26,091 bases of DNA. Origin: UBA5070 sp035604215 (lineage in GTDB: Bacteria > Fibrobacterota > Fibrobacteria > UBA5070). The notes below the pieces were generated by a model. It was given only the letters and a program-made list of their open reading frames with translations, was not told where the DNA came from and did not search any database. The position numbers and the translations under genes were made by a program. This document shows positions 21,226 to 26,091 of the stretch, piece by piece. The stretch spans positions 1 to 26,091 of the forward strand of contig DATNIW010000065.1 in assembly GCA_035604215.1 (NCBI GenBank). Direction: 5' to 3'. Each line of letters starts with the position of its first letter. Within the stretch, counting starts at the first letter, position 1.

Positions 21226-23295
21226 TCAGGAATCCAGGAACAGGATCGCCGTCACTCCTCGCGGGTAGTACCTGGACCCGATCCCCTTTCCCGATTCGAT
21301 CTGGTCGGTGAAGCCCCAGGCCGCGGATCCCGGCGACAACCAGGAGACGTGGGCGGCGTCGGCGCGCCGGTCGGGCGGACGCGCGAACACCCGTTCCGCG
21401 ACCCGCTGGACCAGGAAGATCTTGGAGAGCCAGGAATTGTCCGAAGTGGAGCTGAGCCTCCAGCCGCCATCGGCGAACCGGCAAAGGCCGAATTCCAGGA
21501 CCGCGTCCAGGTGCGCCTCCAGGGTCCGGATCATGCCCCCGAACCGACCTCGCGGCGAAACCGCGTCCCGGTCTCCCCAGACATGGGGATGGACCAGGCA
21601 TTCGACCGCGGGCAGGATCGCGGACCTCGTCCGGGTCTCCAGCAGCGCCGAGAGCGCATCGTCCTCCCGGGGCCAGGCCTCGATGGCCTCCGCCACCCGC
21701 GACGCGTCTCGCGCCGCGCTTTCCCAGGGGATTCCGGCCGCTCGGGACAGGCGTTCCAGGGCGAGATAGGCTGCCCAAAGCTTGACCGCGGCGTAGAGGT
21801 TCCCCCGCGCCTGGGAAAGCGACGGGTCCAGGCTGTCGTAGGTCGTGATCTCGGTCCCGGATCCGCATCGGGCCGAGTCCGTTCCGGGGACTCCGCGGCG
21901 CAGGGAGGGATCGGGGTGCTCCCTGCGCTCCAAGCTGGTCCGGAGGGACTCCAGGAGATCGCGGTTGCGCGCGAGCCAATTTCCGTCTCCCGAGGAATGG
22001 AGATGGTGCGCCGCCAGGACGACCCAGTTGCAGACCTGTTCGAACGCCATGTGGGAGAAGCAACCCTCCAGGTCGGCCACCTCGTAGCTGGAGGTGCCCG
22101 CTTCCGAGAACATGTTCCTGACCCCCATGTCGTGGCAGAACGAGACCCCACCCTCGTGCAGGATGGTGTCCCCGGGGACCTTGAGGCGATCCAGGAAGGA
22201 GTACCTGTCCACCGCCAGGTCCAGGACCTCGCGCGTCGCCCAGGGGAAGAACCTTCCCTCGAAGAAGACCTGGTCCACCGAAAGGTCCAGGGTGTTCATC
22301 ATGCAGTACTCGCCTTCGTTCACCACGTAGACGGGATCTCCCGCGGGGGTGGACAGAAGCTGGGAGTTTCCGAAATACCCTCGCGTGGCGTGGGAGAGGA
22401 GCCAACGGCGCTCGGGCGAGAGGGTCTCCAGCTCGCGGTCGCGTTCCCGGGCGGTCTCCCAGGAGGCCTCGGTGCATCCGACGGCCGCGGCGAGCACGTC
22501 CTCCAGATCCTTCCAAACCCGGGTGTAGCCGTAGACCGTGGACGGTCCCGCGGTCGCGGGACCCGCATGGTACCAACCCAGCGCGAACCGGACGGAGAGT
22601 CTTTTCCCCGCGGGCACGGGCCAGCAAAGACCCCAGGATGTGCCCAGCCAATGCGGTGGACGGGGAGCCAGATCCGGGCCGATGCAGTCCATCGGGGAGA
22701 ATCCGGCGTAGACCTTCGCGCCGTTCCCGGAGGAGGTGGCCATGCCGAAACGGCCCTGGAAATCCACCCCCACCAGGCCCGGTAGGGGCAGGGGAGCCGC
22801 GCCCGCATCCTTGGGTGCGAGACCGGCGACCAGCAAGGCGGGCTCGTCGCTCCGGGAATTGTCGAGGGAGAGCTCGGCCCAGATCGCCGGCAGGATGTGG
22901 GGTGCCAATGCTTCCCACCCGGCCGAACGCGGATCCGGCACGGAGCCGAAAGGAGTCGCCAAGGCGAACGAAAGTTCCTCGGATCGCCAGGTGTCGGTGC
23001 CCCAACCCAGTTCGCGTTCGATGGAATCCGCAGCGACGATGGAGACCCGACGGGTTTCCCTTTCCGCCCCCGCCCCGGAGCCGGCGAACGCGGACAGATC
23101 CGCGGCGGAAGGACTGGAGAAGGGGAGGAACGCGGCTTGGTTCGGACGCGCGAAGCCCACGTGCACCTCCCCCTTCGTCGGGGCGCGGCCATCGTGGATG
23201 TTGAAGCCGCCACCGGCACCGGCGTTTCCCAGGGTGAAACTCCCGTAGGCACCGAAGGCTCCGTGGTGGGTGTGGAAATCGACAGGCAGTCGCAT
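21226..23295 (-). CDS. Beta-xylosidase, glycoside hydrolase family 52
   Basis: A 689-residue GH52 retaining beta-xylosidase that releases xylose from short xylo-oligosaccharides. It aligns end to end by eye with the Geobacillus XynB2-type enzyme. N-terminal HTHHGAFGAYGSFTLG corresponds to its HHSPVGAFASFTLG. The nucleophile is Glu327 in VVNEGEY and the acid/base is Asp487 in EITTYDSLD. Other shared blocks are SFCHDMGVRNMFS, GCFSHM, STSDNSWLSKIFL, RADAAHVSWL and the C-terminal YYPRGVTAILFL. There is no signal peptide, so it probably acts in the cytoplasm on imported oligosaccharides. The start ATG 23295 lacks a ribosome-binding site. It diverges from acs, whose product handles acetate such as that freed from acetylated xylan; that link is inference. 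Confidence 0.92.
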   Translation of the reverse strand: MRLPVDFHTHHGAFGAYGSFTLGNAGAGGGFNIHDGRAPTKGEVHVGFARPNQAAFLPFSSPSAADLSAFAGSGAGAERETRRVSIVAADSIERELGWGTDTWRSEELSFALATPFGSVPDPRSAGWEALAPHILPAIWAELSLDNSRSDEPALLVAGLAPKDAGAAPLPLPGLVGVDFQGRFGMATSSGNGAKVYAGFSPMDCIGPDLAPRPPHWLGTSWGLCWPVPAGKRLSVRFALGWYHAGPATAGPSTVYGYTRVWKDLEDVLAAAVGCTEASWETARERDRELETLSPERRWLLSHATRGYFGNSQLLSTPAGDPVYVVNEGEYCMMNTLDLSVDQVFFEGRFFPWATREVLDLAVDRYSFLDRLKVPGDTILHEGGVSFCHDMGVRNMFSEAGTSSYEVADLEGCFSHMAFEQVCNWVVLAAHHLHSSGDGNWLARNRDLLESLRTSLERREHPDPSLRRGVPGTDSARCGSGTEITTYDSLDPSLSQARGNLYAAVKLWAAYLALERLSRAAGIPWESAARDASRVAEAIEAWPREDDALSALLETRTRSAILPAVECLVHPHVWGDRDAVSPRGRFGGMIRTLEAHLDAVLEFGLCRFADGGWRLSSTSDNSWLSKIFLVQRVAERVFARPPDRRADAAHVSWLSPGSAAWGFTDQIESGKGIGSRYYPRGVTAILFLDS

Positions 23296-23306
23296 CGTGG
23301 TGGAAA

Positions 23307-23312
23307 CCTATA
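23307..23312 (-). promoter_or_regulatory. Candidate -10 of the GH52 gene
   Basis: On the minus strand TATAGG lies 11 bases upstream of the ATG at 23295, in the 102-base divergent gap with acs. A start site near the usual distance would leave a leader of only a few bases, agreeing with the absence of a Shine-Dalgarno sequence. No -35 box is convincing. Confidence 0.3.
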
Positions 23313-23360
23313 ACTCATCCCGATGGGGCGGGTCGTCGGGAAAGCCCGGATCGAGAAAAA

Positions 23361-23367
23361 GTATCTA
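23361..23367 (+). promoter_or_regulatory. Candidate -10 of acs
   Basis: GTATCTA follows a run of five A residues and lies about 30 bases before ATG 23398. Between them CGGAG (23386-23390) makes a conventional ribosome-binding site seven bases from the start. This leadered arrangement contrasts with the leaderless candidates elsewhere in the window. Confidence 0.3.
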
Positions 23368-23397
23368 TCTCGGGTTCGCCAAACCCGGAGCCCAAGC

Positions 23398-25338
23398 ATG
23401 TCCGAACCCGTCTCCATCCTCCTGGCCAGTTCCTACCCTCCCGGGGGGGGATTGGAATCGGTGGCCGCCGCCCAGGCCCTCCGTTCGCGCGCCTTGCGGG
23501 AAGGCGACGAATTCTGGGCGCGCGAGGCCCGGGAGCGCATCGACTGGATCCACGACTTCCACACCGTCCAGGACTGCGACCTGGAACAGGGCCGCATCGC
23601 GTGGTACCTGGGCGGGCGCCTCAACGCGAGCGAAAACTGCCTGGACCGCCACCTGCCCTCCCGTGGAGACAAGACGGCCATCCTCTGGGAGGGCGACGAA
23701 CCCGGCCAGGTCCGCAAGCTCACCTACCGGGAACTGCACGCCGAAACCTGTCGCATGGCCAACGCCATGCGCCGCCTGGGCGTGCGCAAGGGCGATCGGG
23801 TGGCCATCTACATGCCCATGGTTCCGGAGGCCGCCGCCGCCATGCTCGCCTGCGCCCGCATCGGCGCCATCCACAGCGTGGTCTTCGCCGGGTTCTCGGC
23901 CGAATCCCTGCGCGACCGCATCCAGGACGCCGAATGCACGCTGGTCTTCACGGCGGACGAAGGCCTTCGGGGCGGGAAGACCATCCCACTCAAGCGCACG
24001 GTGGACGAGGCCGTCCAGGCCTGTCCTTCGGTGAAGAACGTCGTGGTGGTGAAGCGCACCGGGAACCCGGTCCCCTGGCACGAGGGCCTCGACCACGAAT
24101 GGCGGGCCCTCGCCGATTCCGAACGCCCCTACGCGGTGCCGGAGGAGATGGATGCGGAGGATCTGCTCTTCCTGCTCTACACATCCGGTTCCACCGGAAA
24201 GCCCAAGGGCGTGGGACACTCCACCGGCGGGTACATGGTGCACGCGGCCCTCTCGCACCAGCTGGTGTTCGACCTGCGCGAAGACGACGTCTACGCCTGC
24301 GTCGCGGACGTGGGTTGGATCACCGGACACACCTACGTGGTCTACGGACCCCTGGCCAACGGCGCCACCACCGTGATGTTCGAGAGCATTCCCACCTACC
24401 CGGACCCGTCGCGCTACTGGGACCTGGTGGAGCGGCACGGCATCACGATCTTCTACACCGCCCCCACGGCCATCCGCGCGGTCATGCGGGAGGGCGATGC
24501 GTGGCTTTCCAAGCACGACCGATCCTCGCTGCGGGTCCTGGGATCCGTGGGCGAGCCCATCAACCCCGAGGCCTGGCGCTGGTACCACGATCTGGTGGGA
24601 GGCGGTCGATGCCCCGTGGTGGACACCTGGTGGCAGACGGAAACCGGCGGCATCCTGATCTCCCCTCTGGCTGGCGCCTCCGATCTCAAGCCGGGTTCGG
24701 CCACCCTTCCGTTGCCGGGGATCCGGCCCGTGCTCCTGGACGACCAGGGACGGGTGCTGGAGGGGAACGGTGTTTCCGGACTGCTGGCCCTCGCGACCTC
24801 CTGGCCATCCCAGGCGAGAACCATCTGGGGCGACCACAAGCGCTACCTGGAGACCTACTTCAAGCCTTTCCCGGGGTACTATTTCACCGGCGACGGATGC
24901 CGTCGCGACGAGGACGGATTCTGGTGGATCACCGGTCGCGTGGACGACGTCATGAACGTGTCCGGCCACCGGATGGGCACCGCCGAGGTGGAGAGCGCCC
25001 TTGTCTCCCATCCGGCCTGCGCCGAAGCCGCGGTGGTGGGATTCCCGCACGAGATCAAGGGCCAGGGGATCTTCGCCTACGTCATCCTCCGGGAGGGCTA
25101 CCAGGAGTCCGCCGAGCTGATCGGGGCGCTGAAGAACGAGTGCCGCCACCACATCGGAGCCATCGCCATCCCCGACCGGGTGGTGGTGGTCCCGGGCCTT
25201 CCCAAGACCCGCTCCGGCAAGATCATGCGACGCATCCTGCGCAAGGTCGCGGCGGGAGAGACCGACAGCCTGGGCGACATCACCACCCTCGCGGATCCCT
25301 CCGTGGTCCAGGTCCTGATCGACAAGGTGAACGCCTGA
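23398..25338 (+). CDS. acs: Acetyl-CoA synthetase (AMP-forming)
   Basis: A 646-residue acyl-CoA synthetase that activates acetate with ATP and CoA. The P-loop-like motif YTSGSTGKPKG starts near residue 261. The acyl-pocket signature VVDTWWQTETGG carries Trp411/412, matching the tryptophan that restricts acetyl-CoA synthetases to acetate. The hinge and adenylate motifs YYFTGDGCRRDEDGFWWITG and GRVDDVMNVSGHR are present. The catalytic and regulatory lysine is Lys608 in PKTRSGKIMRR, the residue acetylated by Pat-type enzymes in other bacteria. The length is close to the usual 650. ATG 23398 is supported by CGGAG upstream; an earlier in-frame ATG at 23323 would run through the promoter region. 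It diverges from the GH52 gene. Confidence 0.94.
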   Translation: MSEPVSILLASSYPPGGGLESVAAAQALRSRALREGDEFWAREARERIDWIHDFHTVQDCDLEQGRIAWYLGGRLNASENCLDRHLPSRGDKTAILWEGDEPGQVRKLTYRELHAETCRMANAMRRLGVRKGDRVAIYMPMVPEAAAAMLACARIGAIHSVVFAGFSAESLRDRIQDAECTLVFTADEGLRGGKTIPLKRTVDEAVQACPSVKNVVVVKRTGNPVPWHEGLDHEWRALADSERPYAVPEEMDAEDLLFLLYTSGSTGKPKGVGHSTGGYMVHAALSHQLVFDLREDDVYACVADVGWITGHTYVVYGPLANGATTVMFESIPTYPDPSRYWDLVERHGITIFYTAPTAIRAVMREGDAWLSKHDRSSLRVLGSVGEPINPEAWRWYHDLVGGGRCPVVDTWWQTETGGILISPLAGASDLKPGSATLPLPGIRPVLLDDQGRVLEGNGVSGLLALATSWPSQARTIWGDHKRYLETYFKPFPGYYFTGDGCRRDEDGFWWITGRVDDVMNVSGHRMGTAEVESALVSHPACAEAAVVGFPHEIKGQGIFAYVILREGYQESAELIGALKNECRHHIGAIAIPDRVVVVPGLPKTRSGKIMRRILRKVAAGETDSLGDITTLADPSVVQVLIDKVNA

Positions 25339-25345
25339 TCCCTCC

Positions 25346-25354
25346 AGGTATTTT
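25346..25354 (+). promoter_or_regulatory. Extended -10 promoter of the small exported protein, predicted leaderless
   Basis: AGGTATTTT ends six bases before ATG 25361, so the expected transcription start falls on the A of the ATG. The gene would have a leaderless mRNA; no ribosome-binding site is seen. The element is the third copy of AGGTATnTT in the window and lies in the 22-base gap after acs. Confidence 0.5.
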
Positions 25355-25360
25355 CCGGCG

Positions 25361-25927
25361 ATGATCCGCCCTCGCCTCCTGCTGCTGTCGCTTCCCGCCG
25401 CCGCCCTGGCGGGGCTCTACGTGCCCACCCAGGCGCTGCTCGTGAACAGGGCCAAGCCGTCCGAGGTGGATCTGAAGACCAACGGATTGATCGCGCACAT
25501 CCGCGACACCGGGTTCGACGTGGGCGTGCAGGTGGATCTGGCGAGGCTTTCCGACCAGGAGAAGTTCCGCCTCTCGCTGGACCCCCGCCCGCCCAGCCCC
25601 CCTCGCGCCGGCCGGACCTCCCGCGGCACCGACGTCGTGTTCCAGCAACTGCCGCCGGGGACCTACGTGGCGACCAGGATCGCCCTGGGCACCAACGACC
25701 CGGTCCCCTTCAAGCCCGACACGCTCGTGGTCCGCGTGGGTCAGATCCTGTCCCTGGGGAGGGTCCGCGTCTCGCCGCAGCTCGACATGCTGGGCCTCAT
25801 GGAGAAGCTCGAGGTCCAGACCCGGGTTTGGGTCATCGATTCCTCCATCAAGGCCGTCCGCGCCTACGGGATCGACACCCTTCCCGTCGTCTCCAAGCGG
25901 ATCCGGTGGACGATCGAGGCCAAGTAG
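25361..25927 (+). CDS. Small exported protein of unknown function
   Basis: A 188-residue protein that I do not recognise. The N-terminus (IRPRLLLLSLPAAALAGLYVP) is a signal peptide or a single anchor. No lipobox cysteine is present. The rest is mainly beta: VDLKTNGLIAHIRDTGFDVG, VVFQQLPPGTYVATRIALG, DTLVVRVGQILSLGRVRVSP. The 'LPPGTYVAT' stretch resembles the end of a carboxypeptidase-regulatory/transthyretin-like sandwich, but the match is weak. It probably sits in the periplasm. It follows acs by 22 bases but has its own candidate promoter and no leader. The DNA just beyond it looks like a mobile element boundary. Confidence 0.7.
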   Translation: MIRPRLLLLSLPAAALAGLYVPTQALLVNRAKPSEVDLKTNGLIAHIRDTGFDVGVQVDLARLSDQEKFRLSLDPRPPSPPRAGRTSRGTDVVFQQLPPGTYVATRIALGTNDPVPFKPDTLVVRVGQILSLGRVRVSPQLDMLGLMEKLEVQTRVWVIDSSIKAVRAYGIDTLPVVSKRIRWTIEAK

Positions 25928-25947
25928 CTCCCGGATCGCGCGGGGTT

Positions 25948-25973
25948 GCCCCCCATAGCCATCAAGCTAAGGC
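25948..25973. mobile_element. Possible terminal end of an insertion sequence
   Basis: Some 20 bases after the previous stop, the sequence changes to CCCCCCATAGCCATCAAGCTAAGG, and from here to the window edge the G+C is clearly lower than in all neighbouring genes. It adjoins a minus-strand frame that reads as a basic protein tail. Together this suggests the outer end of an IS element whose other end is outside the window. No target-site duplication can be checked. Confidence 0.3.
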
Positions 25974-26091
25974 TTGGGGTTGAGGCCTGATCTTTGTTGA
26001 AGGGAAGATGTTTTCGAGGCGCTCCTCGATGTGGGGCCGTTTCGAGGACTTGGTTTTCCTGCACCGTTTCGCGATGAAGATCAGGAGCCGA
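25962..26091 (-). CDS. Partial: C-terminal end of a possible transposase
   Basis: A minus-strand frame enters from the window edge and stops at TGA (25962-25964), giving 42 residues. It is strongly basic (LLIFIAKRCRKTKSSKRPHI, EERLENIFPS, then RPQPQALA at the end), a pattern I associate with C-termini of DDE transposases, but no catalytic residue is visible. The opposite strand also has an open frame from ATG 26008 with GAAGGGAAG before it (MFSRRSSMWGRFEDL), so the orientation is not certain. The lower G+C and the unusual flanking sequence point to transfer. Confidence 0.35.
   Translation of the reverse strand, partial: RLLIFIAKRCRKTKSSKRPHIEERLENIFPSTKIRPQPQALA

Noticed and set aside
26008..26091. 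A plus-strand open frame with a ribosome-binding-like GAAGGGAAG, running off the edge
   Set aside because: Its 28 residues look less protein-like than the minus-strand frame. It was kept only as an alternative in the transposase entry.

Overview
The window is high-G+C DNA (roughly two thirds G+C by eye), densely packed with bacterial genes that often overlap by 1-8 bases. It reads as the chromosome of a Gram-negative, polysaccharide-degrading, free-living bacterium. There are outer-membrane beta-barrel candidates, a lipoprotein, a GH52 beta-xylosidase, a GH57 alpha-glucan enzyme, and a secreted SGNH-type esterase with a C-terminal domain like those used for type IX-like secretion. I infer a Fibrobacterota/FCB-type lineage, but there is no rRNA or universal marker here to prove it. 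I see no tRNA, rRNA, CRISPR array or prophage.

Layout. (1) Bases 1-2354, plus strand: DAHP synthase (aroF), a YciO/Sua5-family protein and a YceH/DUF480 protein. (2) Bases 2356-7547, minus strand: a tightly overlapping operon of topoisomerase III (topB), a Nudix hydrolase, a DUF1015 protein and an LPG-synthase-type membrane protein. It converges on yceH with one base between them. (3) Bases 7643-13816, plus strand: an unrecognised lipoprotein coupled to a beta-barrel protein, then DUF4912, a GH57/DUF1957 glucan enzyme and a second Nudix hydrolase. The last three look like a glycogen/alpha-glucan module. (4) Bases 13943-16836, plus strand: a helical-repeat protein and a secreted esterase-LRR protein. 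(5) Bases 16903-19511, plus strand: a 596-residue protein whose C-terminal half looks like a degenerate, catalytically dead PIWI/Argonaute domain. It starts at a probable leaderless promoter and overlaps thiG by four bases (ATGA). thiG then converges on, and overlaps the 3' end of, mutY (minus strand, 19445-20545). (6) Bases 20724-25927: a small beta-barrel candidate (plus), a GH52 beta-xylosidase (minus), acetyl-CoA synthetase (plus, divergent from GH52) and a small exported protein. (7) Bases 25948-26091: a drop in G+C and what looks like the tail of an insertion sequence that runs off the window.

The most unusual item is the PIWI-like protein. It lacks the catalytic residues expected of slicing Argonautes, has no recognisable effector beside it, and is translationally coupled to a thiamine-biosynthesis gene. 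Second is a repeated AGGTATnTT extended -10 element. In two genes it sits 6-7 bases before the ATG, which predicts leaderless transcripts.
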